From the NCBI RefSeq assembly GCF_019900845.1, contig NZ_CP074570.1:930001-994000 (forward strand): a DNA stretch of 64,000 nucleotides, written 5' to 3'. The translations under genes and the position numbers were made by a program. Shown piece after piece: positions 18,074 to 26,718 of the stretch. The notes under the pieces were generated by a model. That model saw nothing but the letters and a program-made list of their open reading frames with translations, did not search any database and was not told where the DNA came from. The stretch comes from Paraneptunicella aestuarii (GTDB taxonomy: Bacteria; Pseudomonadota; Gammaproteobacteria; Enterobacterales; Alteromonadaceae). Position 1 is the stretch's first letter. Every line of letters begins with the position of its first letter.

Positions 18074-18733
18074 ATGGAAATTGATCTGTTAAAGAACTAT
18101 CCAAAAAGTAAGCGTGACACAAAAGGGCGTAGTGAAATTATGACCGAAGAAGTCAGAGCCATTGCTCGTCAATATGGTAAAGAGTTCTTCGATGGCGATC
18201 GCCTTTATGGTTATGGCGGTTTTAACTACAACGCTCGTTTTTGGCAGCCTGTCATTCCCGATTTTGTTCAGCATTTTGGTTTAACCAGCGAAAGTCGTTT
18301 TCTTGATGTGGGTTGTGCCAAGGGATTCACGCTTTTTGATTTGATGGAAGGTGTTCCTGGAATTACGGTTGCAGGTATCGATATCTCCGAATATGCGATA
18401 GAGAACGCCAAGGAAGAAGTTAAACCTTTCCTGACCGTTGGAGATGCTAAAGCGCTTCCTTATGAAGACAACGAGTTCGATGCGGTAATCAGTATCAACA
18501 CGGTTCATAATCTGGAGCGTGATGAATGCGCGAAAGCCTTGCAGGAAATCATGCGAGTCACCAAAGATTCCGGCAAAGCCTTTATTACGGTTGACGCATA
18601 TCGTAATGACGAAGAAAAAGAACGCATGATGCAATGGGCATTAACGGCGAAAACCATTATGCATGTTGATGATTGGAAGCAGTTCTTTAAAGATGTGGGC
18701 TATACCGGGGACTATTACTGGTTTATTCCGTAA
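18074..18733 (+). CDS. Class I SAM-dependent methyltransferase
   Basis: About 219 aa from the ATG at 18074, which has a GGGA ribosome site; the frame opening at 18038 lies within the preceding terminator and is rejected. FLDVGCAKGFTLFDLM near residue 76 is SAM motif I, VAGIDISEYAIENAKEE motif II, and FDAVISINTVHNLERDECAK carries the post-II segment. This fits the Methyltransf_11/25 group. The N-terminal part (LYGYGGFNYNARFWQPV) is aromatic-rich. The substrate is probably a sugar intermediate of the island. A hairpin terminator follows at 18765, so this is a one-gene unit. Confidence 0.8.
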   Translation: MEIDLLKNYPKSKRDTKGRSEIMTEEVRAIARQYGKEFFDGDRLYGYGGFNYNARFWQPVIPDFVQHFGLTSESRFLDVGCAKGFTLFDLMEGVPGITVAGIDISEYAIENAKEEVKPFLTVGDAKALPYEDNEFDAVISINTVHNLERDECAKALQEIMRVTKDSGKAFITVDAYRNDEEKERMMQWALTAKTIMHVDDWKQFFKDVGYTGDYYWFIP

Positions 18734-18764
18734 CTTATTTCTTTTTCAGGTAACAGAGTGAACG

Positions 18765-18798
18765 AAGCCTCTCACAATAATTTATGAGAGGCTTTTGT
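18765..18798 (+). terminator. Terminator after the methyltransferase gene
   Basis: AAGCCTCTCA, loop CAATAATTTA, TGAGAGGCTT followed by TTGTTT. It lies 32 bases after the stop at 18733. On the minus strand it would also close the gene ending at 18816. Confidence 0.85.
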
Positions 18799-18815
18799 TT
18801 ATTTAACTGAAGTTG

Positions 18816-19679
18816 TTAGGGAAGGAATGGCAAGAATCCAATATAAATACTGCATGAGCTTGAGTAACGAGTTTGATCAACTTGCCAATATTGACCTTTC
18901 TTAACGGGAGCACTCATGCCACCAATATGGTCAACTCTGGTTAATAAGGCTGAAGTCGCTGAAGTGTCTCCCACTTTCAAGGCATAAGTATTACCTTGGC
19001 AATCTCCGCTGTTTACAAATGTAATGATGGCATCTGTTTCCGCTAGATATGGAGTATCTATTGAATAGGTTGTTCCTCCAATCATAGGGTGATTCCAATC
19101 ACCAAACTTACTACCGCTACTAGGTGTTCCGGCCGCAGAGCTTAAGGTGAAGTTATCAAAGTTTACCTGACCGGTATTTCCTGTTGCTTCCAGTTCAATA
19201 ACCATAGGGTTGCCAGCATAGGAACTGTCGCCTGTACTGAAATTAAGCGTGACGGTACTAAAGCTGCCACCGTTAGGAATAATGGGGTCAATAGCAGTGA
19301 ATATCGTGTTCCCTGCGGCTTTTATTCTGACAATATAACTGGGGAAATTGGTATCCAGGCGGTCACCTACATCAAAGGTCAACGTATAGTCTGTATTCGA
19401 TGTCAGGTTTGTCGTCAGGGTTTGGGCTACAATGGAATGTCCGTTCATATAGAGAGTATTGGTATGGTATCCATCGCCAGCTTCTCCTGTTAAAACACTT
19501 TCAGGTGGATTATAGACACCTGCGTAGCCATTTATAACAGCCCAGCCTTGAATGCTATGGGTGAATGCTCCGTCTGCTAATACTTGGGCATTGAGGTCGG
19601 GGTTACTGATTGTAATGGGGTCGGCTAAAAGGTTGCTGCTTAAGAATAGAAGTGAGGCGGAAATAAGCTTTAATCTCAT
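18816..19679 (-). CDS. Secreted beta-rich protein of unknown function
   Basis: A 287 aa protein with a clear Sec signal peptide (MRLKLISASLLFLSSNLLAD, cleavage near residue 19). The mature part is rich in Thr, Ser, Asn and Gly and alternates strands (NTDYTLTFDVGDRLDTNFPS, TVTLNFSTGDSSYAGNPMV, GQVNFDNFTLSS). This recalls galactose-binding-like or jelly-roll carbohydrate-binding domains at residues ~30-180. A second domain follows from KFGDWNHPMIGGTTY and contains two cysteines (GDCQGN, SSSCSIYIGF) that could form a disulfide. No catalytic motif is seen. It is divergently placed from the secreted hydrolase at 20066. It does not look like a sugar-biosynthesis gene. Confidence 0.65.
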   Translation of the reverse strand: MRLKLISASLLFLSSNLLADPITISNPDLNAQVLADGAFTHSIQGWAVINGYAGVYNPPESVLTGEAGDGYHTNTLYMNGHSIVAQTLTTNLTSNTDYTLTFDVGDRLDTNFPSYIVRIKAAGNTIFTAIDPIIPNGGSFSTVTLNFSTGDSSYAGNPMVIELEATGNTGQVNFDNFTLSSAAGTPSSGSKFGDWNHPMIGGTTYSIDTPYLAETDAIITFVNSGDCQGNTYALKVGDTSATSALLTRVDHIGGMSAPVKKGQYWQVDQTRYSSSCSIYIGFLPFLP

Positions 19680-20065
19680 ATTATTTTTCCTTGTTAATTG
19701 AAAATTTCCAAAATAGCTATCTGTGTTCCTGCCCTTGATAGACTTTTAAAATATCGGGCGGTTTTAAAAAAGCTTTACATTTTCGCTTAATAATCTTTTA
19801 ACCTGTACCCTGTTTTCGCTAAGCAAATATGTTATAAAAGCCCGTCTTCAAATGTTTTTTCACATTGAACCGTCTCTTTTTACTCCCCCTTTGGCTATTT
19901 ATTGACCCTGAAAACCAAGTATTGACCCTACACACCAGTTACAGACTGATTGGTGCTATGCAATCACAAAGCGTTGTGGAAGCAATTTTCCCCTTCTGGT
20001 ATTTCTGTTTGTTAAGTAATCAATAAAAATTCTTAACAAAGTGTTATCAAGTCGGAAGGATGGTT
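19680..20065. promoter_or_regulatory. Divergent intergenic region with a direct repeat
   Basis: This 386-base gap separates two divergent secreted-protein genes and should hold both promoters. It contains TATTGACCCT twice, at 19900 and 19920 (20-base period, about two helical turns), which could be a regulator site. I see no open frame, no stable RNA and no clear -35/-10 pair I would stake a claim on. Confidence 0.4.
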
Positions 20066-21073
20066 ATGAAAAGCATAATTACTAAAACATTATTGGCAGC
20101 TGCAACATGCTGCATGTTATTGCCAGCCGCGAATGCGGATATTACTACCTCTGTCGATAGAGTTCGATGGAAAGAAGGTTTCCTTAACTGGGCAGATCAC
20201 AATGAGTATCCAGAGTGGAAAAATGAAGGTATTTGGACTGAGTATCGCAAAAATACCTTCGTTTCCAAGTATTGGGAGCCGACTCGCTCTAATGTAAGAA
20301 CCATGGTGATGATGATTGCTGGTCAACAAGGTTTTTCCGGTTCTTCAGGCGCATCAAACTGCTTAACTGGTCAGAATGACACTTGGGACAGTGGTTGGGA
20401 TAAGGGCGACAAGTCGAAAAATACCAGCTTGAAAAGCCAGTCATTGGCGGAAAAGTTAGTTAACTCTGGCTATTTTAGCAGCAGCAATACTTTTTTCAGT
20501 GTTGTCCTTAACAGTAACTTCAACTGGGAAAATACGGTGGATGCAAAGAACAAAGCAGAAAGAGCCTTTGCAAAGTGGTTCCTGAAACATGGTGACAGCA
20601 CTAAGGTTGACCGTATTATTCTGTTAGGTTCTAGTCGTGGTGGTGCTTTGTCAGTACGCTTGGCAAGAAAAATACGTGACCATGCCGGATGGGGCAACAC
20701 GCCTATTTTCGTAGGTTTGATCGATGCAGTACCAAATTCTGATCAAAATGAATTATTAACCGAGAATCAACCTAGCTGTACCAACCCGTACAACAGCAGC
20801 TATTACTCAAGAAAAGCTGACCTTGCTACCTATTTCTCAGGTGTTACCAAGCCGAAGATCCGCCACATTGCTACTGGTGCGCCAGTCATTGAAGCTGTTG
20901 GTGCTGTACATTCATTCTGTGCCACAGAATCTTCATGGTACGAACATAGCTGGGCAAACTTGAGCCATACACAGATTGGTCGTTGTAATGATTCTGAAGG
21001 TGCAGCGTACAAATACCAGTATATGGATGCGGGTATTGATAAGTTATTGGATTGGGTCATCGCTCATATGTAA
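20066..21073 (+). CDS. Secreted alpha/beta-hydrolase-like protein
   Basis: About 335 aa from ATG 20066, spaced 6 bases from GGAAGG; the upstream ATG 20060 touches that site and is less likely. A signal peptide (LLAAATCCMLLPAANA) precedes a mature part without lipobox. The nucleophile elbow is probably ILLGSSRGGALSVRLA near residue 193 (G-x-S-x-G with Ser in SSRGG), with IFVGLIDAVPNSD and HSWANLSHTQIG as possible acid and histidine regions. Four or more cysteines fit an exported protein. Likely an esterase/lipase-type hydrolase, periplasmic or secreted. A bidirectional terminator follows at 21119. Confidence 0.65.
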   Translation: MKSIITKTLLAAATCCMLLPAANADITTSVDRVRWKEGFLNWADHNEYPEWKNEGIWTEYRKNTFVSKYWEPTRSNVRTMVMMIAGQQGFSGSSGASNCLTGQNDTWDSGWDKGDKSKNTSLKSQSLAEKLVNSGYFSSSNTFFSVVLNSNFNWENTVDAKNKAERAFAKWFLKHGDSTKVDRIILLGSSRGGALSVRLARKIRDHAGWGNTPIFVGLIDAVPNSDQNELLTENQPSCTNPYNSSYYSRKADLATYFSGVTKPKIRHIATGAPVIEAVGAVHSFCATESSWYEHSWANLSHTQIGRCNDSEGAAYKYQYMDAGIDKLLDWVIAHM

Positions 21074-21118
21074 ACCACATATGTAAGACCTATATAAGCT
21101 TCGTCCAATAATACGCAA

Positions 21119-21154
21119 AAGCCCCGAAAAGTTATCTTGTCGGGGCTTCTTTAT
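21119..21154. terminator. Bidirectional terminator
   Basis: AAGCCCCGA and TCGGGGCTT flank a 12-base loop, with CTTTAT on the plus side and a run of four T (read from the minus strand) on the other. It sits between the converging genes ending at 21073 (+) and 21190 (-). Confidence 0.85.
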
Positions 21155-21189
21155 CTAAAGTAAACAAATGTTATGTGGGAAAAATTAGA

Positions 21190-21444
21190 CTAAATTTCAG
21201 CAAGTTCTGGATCGTAATTAACTTCTATGTAGCGTATTACATCACCTACAACTTTCATTTGAGGCAAAGCTTCTTCATAAATATCGATATCGAAAGCTTC
21301 TTCAAACTTAAGCGTTAGCTCCACTACGTCAAGGCTATCTAAATCAAGAGACTCGACCAATTTAGAGTCATCGGTAACTTGTTCCTGTTTGACATTGAGT
21401 TGTTCGGCAATGATTTTTTTAACTTTTTCGTCGATATTAATCAT
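21190..21444 (-). CDS. Orphan acyl carrier protein, AcpP-like
   Basis: About 84 aa from the ATG at 21444 (MINIDEKVKKIIAEQLNV); a TTG four codons upstream is possible but unneeded. The sequence is close to housekeeping AcpP: the phosphopantetheine serine is Ser37 in SLDLDSLDVVELTLKFEEAF, and the acidic helix II and C-terminal DVIRYIEVN are conserved. It stands alone with no fab genes around, unlike the usual fabD-fabG-acpP-fabF cluster. It differs from the WDS-type carrier at 3379. It may serve an acylation step of the island; the main AcpP is presumably elsewhere. Confidence 0.85.
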   Translation of the reverse strand: MINIDEKVKKIIAEQLNVKQEQVTDDSKLVESLDLDSLDVVELTLKFEEAFDIDIYEEALPQMKVVGDVIRYIEVNYDPELAEI

Positions 21445-21894
21445 TAATGGGCTCAAAAGGTGAAATGAGAAAATAAAGATGCATTATGGAATTTTGAATG
21501 GCTCACGGAATGCAATTTCAAGTGCTGTATTCTAGTCAATGTGAATGTTAAAACAAGTGGATTTGTTGATTTTCTGAAGTGTAAAAGTTGTAACATCATG
21601 CCACAAAATTCACTTGTATTCATTTCTCATTAAATGTTAGCGCCCTCTCACATAGGCTATTTGTTCATCTGGTGCAAAACTGTACATCTCACTTGCATAG
21701 ACTAAGTTACAATGCATTATTTTTCGTCTCAGCGAGAATATAAAACAATAAATCTCAAGGATTTTGCTGATTGAGACGATATAAGACAGTAGAGAGATAT
21801 AGGCACTAATTAATGTGCCTCAATAATGTTATATGGAGTTGCGCGGGCATATTCGTGTAGCGAAATACCTAACTTACACAAGAACTGAATCAAG
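21445..21894. other. 450-base divergent intergenic region
   Basis: It lies between the orphan acyl carrier gene (-) and a methyltransferase gene (+). I see no coding frame with a ribosome site. It holds the sigma-28-like site at 21755-21783 and a short dyad GGCACTAATTAATGTGCC at 21802-21819 between that site and the methyltransferase start. The remaining left 300 bases are AT-rich with no recognisable element. Confidence 0.5.
21755..21783 (+). promoter_or_regulatory. Candidate sigma-28 (FliA)-like promoter 2
   Basis: TCAAGG at 21755 and GACGATAT at 21775, spaced exactly as in the site at 16712-16740, with TTGAGACGATATA identical in both. About 110 bases before the methyltransferase start at 21895. 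Confidence 0.5.
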
Positions 21895-22566
21895 ATGACA
21901 ACAGAAAAGCGAGCGAAAGAGCATCAATACAGCGGCAATTTTGATTTTGAAAACACAGAATTGGGCTGGATGACCAATCAGGTTTGGCATGAAGATCCCA
22001 AACGTGTTGTTTTCGTTCTTTCACGATATAAATTTGTTGCCAAAATGCTCTCTGGTAAGCATCGAGTGGCAGAAGTGGGCTGCGGTGATGCGTTTGGTTC
22101 TCGTATTGTTGCCAGTGAAGTCGGCAGTTTAACCGTTACTGATTTCGATCCGTTGTTCATTGAATCCATCAATGCATCTCCAAATAAAAAATGGCATGAA
22201 GACGCCCTGGTTCACGACATTACCAGCGGAGCGCTACCACAAGATAAAGGTGCATTTGATGCGGTTTATTGCTTGGATGTGTTTGAACACATTGAATCGG
22301 ATAAAGAACATCAAATCGTTGAGAACCTGAAAAACTCCACCCACGACGACGGTGTCGTGATTATCGGCATTCCGTCTTTGGAATCTCAGCAGTACGCATC
22401 CGAGCAAAGTAAAATTGGTCATGTGAACTGTAAATCTGGCAATGATTTCAAAGCGTTACTACAAGAACATTTTCGCCATGTTTTCCTGTTTTCCATGAAT
22501 GATGAAGTGGTTCATACCGGGTTCTATCCGATGGCGCACTATCTTTTTGCACTTTGTGCTAAATAA
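21895..22566 (+). CDS. Class I SAM-dependent methyltransferase
   Basis: A 223 aa methyltransferase: RVAEVGCGDAFGSRIVASEV near residue 57 is motif I, LTVTDFDPLFIESI motif II, and AFDAVYCLDVFEHIESDKEH the post-II segment containing the E-H pair usual in Methyltransf_11/23. Cytoplasmic, no export signal. It is followed after 50 bases by the paralogue of the uncharacterised Rossmann/GT-like protein and probably co-transcribed with it from the sigma-28-like site. A sugar or sugar-nucleotide substrate is likely from context. Confidence 0.8.
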   Translation: MTTEKRAKEHQYSGNFDFENTELGWMTNQVWHEDPKRVVFVLSRYKFVAKMLSGKHRVAEVGCGDAFGSRIVASEVGSLTVTDFDPLFIESINASPNKKWHEDALVHDITSGALPQDKGAFDAVYCLDVFEHIESDKEHQIVENLKNSTHDDGVVIIGIPSLESQQYASEQSKIGHVNCKSGNDFKALLQEHFRHVFLFSMNDEVVHTGFYPMAHYLFALCAK

Positions 22567-22616
22567 TAAGATACAAAGTCATCCAGACAGGAAAATGAAC
22601 AAATGAGAAGTTTGTC

Positions 22617-23948
22617 ATGAGTAGTATTAAACAAGACGCGTTGGTGTTCGGTGCGGGCGTTGTCTTCGAGAAATTTATTCAATCGGGTGATGCCAAGCCC
22701 TATGACATCGTCGCTGTTTTGGATAACAACAAAAGCGGAGATTTCCTTGGGTTTGATGTGAAGAAACCGAGTGAAGATTTCTTACGTGATACCGAGTTCG
22801 ATCTTGTCATTCTCACCTTATGGGACAAGCCAGAAGTCATTGAGGCTGTTTCTTCACAGCTCATTTCGATGGGCGTTGACGCTGCAAAAATCAAGGTCTA
22901 CAGCTACGACAGGCATGTGATGTGCGGGTTGTCTGAGCATAAGAACATGCTGGAAGATATTCAGGCGGATAAGATCCTGTACGCCTATTACGACTTGAAC
23001 CGCAGCTCGGAAACCTACGATGTCACATCGTTTCTGGCGACTGCCGATTGTTACCGTGAACAGCAAGGTTTAACGCACCTGCATATGGTCATCGTGGCGC
23101 GTGACAACCAATGGCAAGCGCAGGCTTATTGTTTGGACGAGGAAGAGCGCTTGTGGCGAGCGGAAAATATCGTGAAGCAAGCCTGTGCGTTAATTCCTGC
23201 TTGTAAGGGCATGACCTATTGCACTTCCCGTGACCAAGCGCAAATGTATCTGGACAATACCTCACAAGTATTTCCACCGGATTATCGCTTGGATAATCCG
23301 CCGCCGATTACGGTGCATAAAGATTTCTATTACTGGCTGGATCAAGGTTTCGACCCTCGTCGTTTTCATTCTACGCCCAAAGCCAGTCACTACATTCAGC
23401 AATGGGTTGATCATCAGCTTCCCGACGGTAAAAAGCAGTTTGTTACTGTGACCTTGCGTGAGAGCACATTGCAACCCAAGCGCAACAGCGTTATTGCTGA
23501 GTGGGACGGATTCTTTCAGTGGTTGTCTCAACAACATCCGCAATTGTCGGTCGTTATCATTCGTGATACCGAGCGTGTATTCAAAAAAGCCCCATTTACG
23601 GCCAGTAATGTGTTTTATATGCCAACAGCGTCTTTTCATATGGACTTGCGCATGGCGTTATATGAAATGGCTTACGTCAATATGGGCTGTTCCAACGGGC
23701 CGAAGCAGCTGTGCCATTTGAGCAAAACGGCGTCCTATATCACCACCAAAATGATTGTGGAAGATTATCAGGGGTCGAGTAGTGAAAGATTCATCGACCG
23801 CAATATCACCATTGGTGAAGATTTCCGATTTGCTGATGATAACCAGATGATTGATTGGAACCCGGATAGCAAAGACTGCCTCATCAAGTCGTTTTTGCGC
23901 TTTGAAGCGGTTCGCCCGCTCTTGTCTACACCGGTCTTGTCCGCATAA
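22617..23948 (+). CDS. Uncharacterised Rossmann/glycosyltransferase-like protein, copy B
   Basis: A 443 aa paralogue of the protein at 9663. The N-terminal Rossmann-like module reads DALVFGAGVVFEKFIQSG, VLDNNKSGDFLGFDVKKP and DLVILTLWDKPEVIEAV. The shared core has LYAYYDLNRSSETYDVTSFL (near residue 121) and HLHMVIVARDNQWQ. The C-terminal part has FVTVTLRESTLQPKRNS (near 279), MALYEMAYVNMGCSNGPKQL (near 348) and SSSERFIDRNITIGEDF, each with a counterpart in copy A. The ~13 kb separation with divergence of sequence argues for an old duplication. Probably a cytoplasmic glycosyltransferase; I cannot assign a known family. Confidence 0.55.
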   Translation: MSSIKQDALVFGAGVVFEKFIQSGDAKPYDIVAVLDNNKSGDFLGFDVKKPSEDFLRDTEFDLVILTLWDKPEVIEAVSSQLISMGVDAAKIKVYSYDRHVMCGLSEHKNMLEDIQADKILYAYYDLNRSSETYDVTSFLATADCYREQQGLTHLHMVIVARDNQWQAQAYCLDEEERLWRAENIVKQACALIPACKGMTYCTSRDQAQMYLDNTSQVFPPDYRLDNPPPITVHKDFYYWLDQGFDPRRFHSTPKASHYIQQWVDHQLPDGKKQFVTVTLRESTLQPKRNSVIAEWDGFFQWLSQQHPQLSVVIIRDTERVFKKAPFTASNVFYMPTASFHMDLRMALYEMAYVNMGCSNGPKQLCHLSKTASYITTKMIVEDYQGSSSERFIDRNITIGEDFRFADDNQMIDWNPDSKDCLIKSFLRFEAVRPLLSTPVLSA

Positions 23949-24054
23949 GAACAAGGGGCACAATTGTTAGATATGAATCAACATTGAGCAACGTTTGGAA
24001 CTGTATGGTAAGCACACTCAAAACCAAGATTGCGAATGAGCAAGGGGAATAGAA

Positions 24055-24831
24055 ATGCAGGTTCATGAGATTAACGAATTAAGCAAAGCTTCTTTGTTGG
24101 GTGAAGTTAACGAAGGTGCGGGTTTTTATCTGGCCAATATGTCTCAAGATGATTTGGCGCAACTACGCGCTTTGGTTACTGAACAGTTTTTACATGTTAT
24201 TCAATGTGTTGCTCCGGAACAGGTAGCGAAATACCGAGCTGCGGGCTTGGCTCATTATCATGAAGTTTATCAGGAAAGCGATTTTGACCATGGCAGTGTA
24301 TGGAACAAAGCCTCTCGTGTGTTAGGGCCTAAAGCGGTAGAGCAGGTTGCACAACTGGGCTTTTATCAAAAGTTAACCTCCTGTTTGGGCGATTTTCTGG
24401 TTTCCGATGAAGAAGGATTTAGCTGGCCGGGGATTTATTGGCGCTTGGTACGCCCCGGCAATTCCGACATTGGCCCCGTTCATGCCGACAAATGGTTTTG
24501 GGACTTGGGGCATGGTGAAATGCCCGGCGAACCCGGTGAATACTATCGTTTAAAGATTTGGATGAGTTTGCAATCGCAATCGGGCAAAAGCGGTTTGCGC
24601 GTTGTTCCTCATTCTCAGAAAAGCGAACAGTGGCGTTATCACGGCGAGAACAAAAGCGGCAAGATGAAGCCGGTTCTGGATGAAAAAGAGGAAGATCTGG
24701 ATTTGGTGGCATTGCCTTTATCACCCGGTGGCTTTGTGGTGTTTCACGACAAACTATTACACGGCGGAATGCCTAATTTAGGTGATACCAGCAGGGTCAG
24801 CATGGAATTTACCATGTTGGTGAAGGCATAG
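24055..24831 (+). CDS. Phytanoyl-CoA dioxygenase (PhyH)-like oxygenase
   Basis: A 258 aa Fe(II)/2-oxoglutarate-dependent oxygenase-like protein. The iron facial triad is visible as H-A-D in GPVHADKWFWDLGHG (near residue 143) and the distal histidine in VVFHDKLLHGGMPNLG; Arg in DTSRVSMEFTM is positioned to bind 2-oxoglutarate. Members hydroxylate or otherwise oxidise small molecules, including sugar and antibiotic intermediates. It begins a group with a split transketolase, a HAD phosphatase and a kinase. A second PhyH-like protein lies at 45054. Confidence 0.8.
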   Translation: MQVHEINELSKASLLGEVNEGAGFYLANMSQDDLAQLRALVTEQFLHVIQCVAPEQVAKYRAAGLAHYHEVYQESDFDHGSVWNKASRVLGPKAVEQVAQLGFYQKLTSCLGDFLVSDEEGFSWPGIYWRLVRPGNSDIGPVHADKWFWDLGHGEMPGEPGEYYRLKIWMSLQSQSGKSGLRVVPHSQKSEQWRYHGENKSGKMKPVLDEKEEDLDLVALPLSPGGFVVFHDKLLHGGMPNLGDTSRVSMEFTMLVKA

Positions 24832-24890
24832 GTTCAGGCATAACAAAACGTAACAACAGGATTAACAGCAGTTAAATTGGCGAACAAGAC

Positions 24891-25703
24891 ATGAATACCG
24901 AAGCAAAGCAGATTATCGCAAACATTCGACAACAACTTGTCGAAGTCTCGAACAAAAACAAAGTACCGCATTTGGCTTGTTCGCTATCCAGTGTTGAGAT
25001 CCTGTACACCCTCTACTTCCACATTATGAATATCCGCCCTGAGCAGCCCGACTGGGCAGACAGAGATAGATTCCTGCTAGGCAAAGGCCATGCCGCCGCT
25101 GTGCTTTACAGCGTGTTGGGCTTTCGCGGTTATTTTGCGCCAGAGCAAGTCATGACCCTGGGGCAAAATGGCAGTGCCTTTGAAGAGCATCCGGGCAAGA
25201 ATCCCCCTCCCGGTGTTGAGAATATCTCAGGCTCGTTAGGCCATGCGTTAGGTTTGGCTACCGGTATGGCGAAAGCGGCCAAAATAGCTGGTTCCAACGC
25301 GCATTTTTATGCCTTGGTAGGCGATGGTGAATTAAACGAAGGGACGAACTGGGAAGCCGCCATGTTTGCCCCGGCAAACGGCCTGGATAATTTGACCGTG
25401 GTCGTGGATTTCAACAAGCTTCAAGGCACAGGCCGCAGTTGCGAAATCATGCAACTGGAAAACATGGAAGACAAATGGAAAGCCTTTGGCTGGAATACCT
25501 CCAGAGTTGATGGCCACAATGTTGATGCATTACATGAGGTATTAAAAGCAGACAATATCGTTGCAGGTAAACCAAGAGCTATTGTGGCGGATACCATAAA
25601 AGGGGCAGGCGTGTCCTTTATGGAAGATGACAACAACTGGCACTACAGAATACCTACCGTTGAAGAAGTGGATGCGGTGGCAAAAGAATTGGGCTTGGTT
25701 TGA
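24891..25703 (+). CDS. Transketolase, N-terminal (thiamine diphosphate-binding) subunit
   Basis: A 270 aa protein equal to the N-terminal half of transketolase. GKGHAAAVLYSVLGFRGYF contains a catalytic histidine region, ENISGSLGHALGLATGMAKA follows, and YALVGDGELNEGTNWEAAMF is the G-D-G...N thiamine-diphosphate/Mg motif. VDFNKLQGTG follows. The partner half is encoded at 25788. Split transketolases are frequent in sugar and secondary-metabolite clusters, where they transfer two-carbon units. The donor and acceptor cannot be read from sequence; making or branching an unusual sugar is plausible. Confidence 0.88.
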   Translation: MNTEAKQIIANIRQQLVEVSNKNKVPHLACSLSSVEILYTLYFHIMNIRPEQPDWADRDRFLLGKGHAAAVLYSVLGFRGYFAPEQVMTLGQNGSAFEEHPGKNPPPGVENISGSLGHALGLATGMAKAAKIAGSNAHFYALVGDGELNEGTNWEAAMFAPANGLDNLTVVVDFNKLQGTGRSCEIMQLENMEDKWKAFGWNTSRVDGHNVDALHEVLKADNIVAGKPRAIVADTIKGAGVSFMEDDNNWHYRIPTVEEVDAVAKELGLV

Positions 25704-25743
25704 AGCTAATCCGATAAGAAACTTCCAATAAATAGCGCTGAAC

Positions 25744-25771
25744 AAGCAACACCGAATAAGCAACACCGAAT
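25744..25771 (+). repeat. 14-base tandem duplication
   Basis: AAGCAACACCGAAT occurs twice in direct succession between the two transketolase subunit genes, followed by a truncated third start AAGCAAAGAG. Likely replication slippage. Confidence 0.8.
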
Positions 25772-25787
25772 AAGCAAAGAGAAGATC

Positions 25788-26711
25788 ATGAGAAACAAAT
25801 TCGCTCAATGTCTGACAGAAATCGCCGCAGAGCAACAAGATGTATGTTTGCTGTACGCAGACATTGGCAACCGCCTGTTCGACAAGCTTAAAGACGTTGC
25901 GCCGGAGCGCACCATCAACGCCGGTATTGCCGAAGCGAACATGGCAACTATGGCATCGGGCATGGCAACCATGGGGTTGCGCCCTTTCATTTACACCATT
26001 ACGCCATTTACCACCGCGCGTAATTTTGAACAGATTAAAATCGACCTGGCCTATGCCGATGTGCCCGTGGTGATTGTGGGAACCGGTTCCGGTTTGTCTT
26101 ACGCCAATTTAGGCCCAACGCACCACTCTTTTGAAGATATTGCTTTAATGCGAATCTTGCCCAATATGCAAGTGGTTTGCCCGGCTGATTCCCTGGAACT
26201 GGAAGCCTTGATGCCGCAAATGCTCACCGTAGAACACCCTACTTATTTGCGCATTGGCAAGAAAAACGAGCCCTTGAACTACGACAGTGTCCCCAATATC
26301 AAACTGGGTAAAGCCCATGTGTTACAGGAAGGGCAGCGCGTATTGTTGCTCTGTTGCGGCACGGCGTTGCAAATTGGTGGCAAGCTGCATGCACAACTGC
26401 AAGAACAGGGCATTTCCACCGAATTAACCAGTATGCATACGGTCAAACCCTTAGATGAAGATTACCTGCAAAAAATGGCGGACTACGATCTGGTTGTGAC
26501 ATTGGAAGAGCACAGTTTAATAGGTGGTTTTGGCTCGGCGATTAATGACTGGATTGTGGATGTGTACGAACAACCGGTAAACCTGTTGCGCTGTGGTATT
26601 CCCGATAAATTTATCGACCAACTTCATGATCCAGATTCAGCCAGAAAACGAATTGGTTTGACGGCTGAGGATATTTTGCCCAAAATTTTACAACGATTGA
26701 GCAAGAAGTAG
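25788..26711 (+). CDS. Transketolase, C-terminal (pyrimidine-binding) subunit
   Basis: A 307 aa protein corresponding to the pyrimidine and C-terminal domains of transketolase. TINAGIAEANMATMASGMAT near residue 43 contains the conserved Glu that activates thiamine diphosphate, PFIYTITPFTTARNFEQIKI follows, and GLSYANLGPTHHSFEDIALM carries paired histidines near residue 110. The C-terminal domain includes LLLCCGTALQIGGKL and VTLEEHSLIGGFGSAIND. It pairs with the subunit at 24891 to form one active enzyme and is followed after 7 bases by a HAD gene. Confidence 0.88.
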   Translation: MRNKFAQCLTEIAAEQQDVCLLYADIGNRLFDKLKDVAPERTINAGIAEANMATMASGMATMGLRPFIYTITPFTTARNFEQIKIDLAYADVPVVIVGTGSGLSYANLGPTHHSFEDIALMRILPNMQVVCPADSLELEALMPQMLTVEHPTYLRIGKKNEPLNYDSVPNIKLGKAHVLQEGQRVLLLCCGTALQIGGKLHAQLQEQGISTELTSMHTVKPLDEDYLQKMADYDLVVTLEEHSLIGGFGSAINDWIVDVYEQPVNLLRCGIPDKFIDQLHDPDSARKRIGLTAEDILPKILQRLSKK

Positions 26712-26718
26712 CGTTGAT

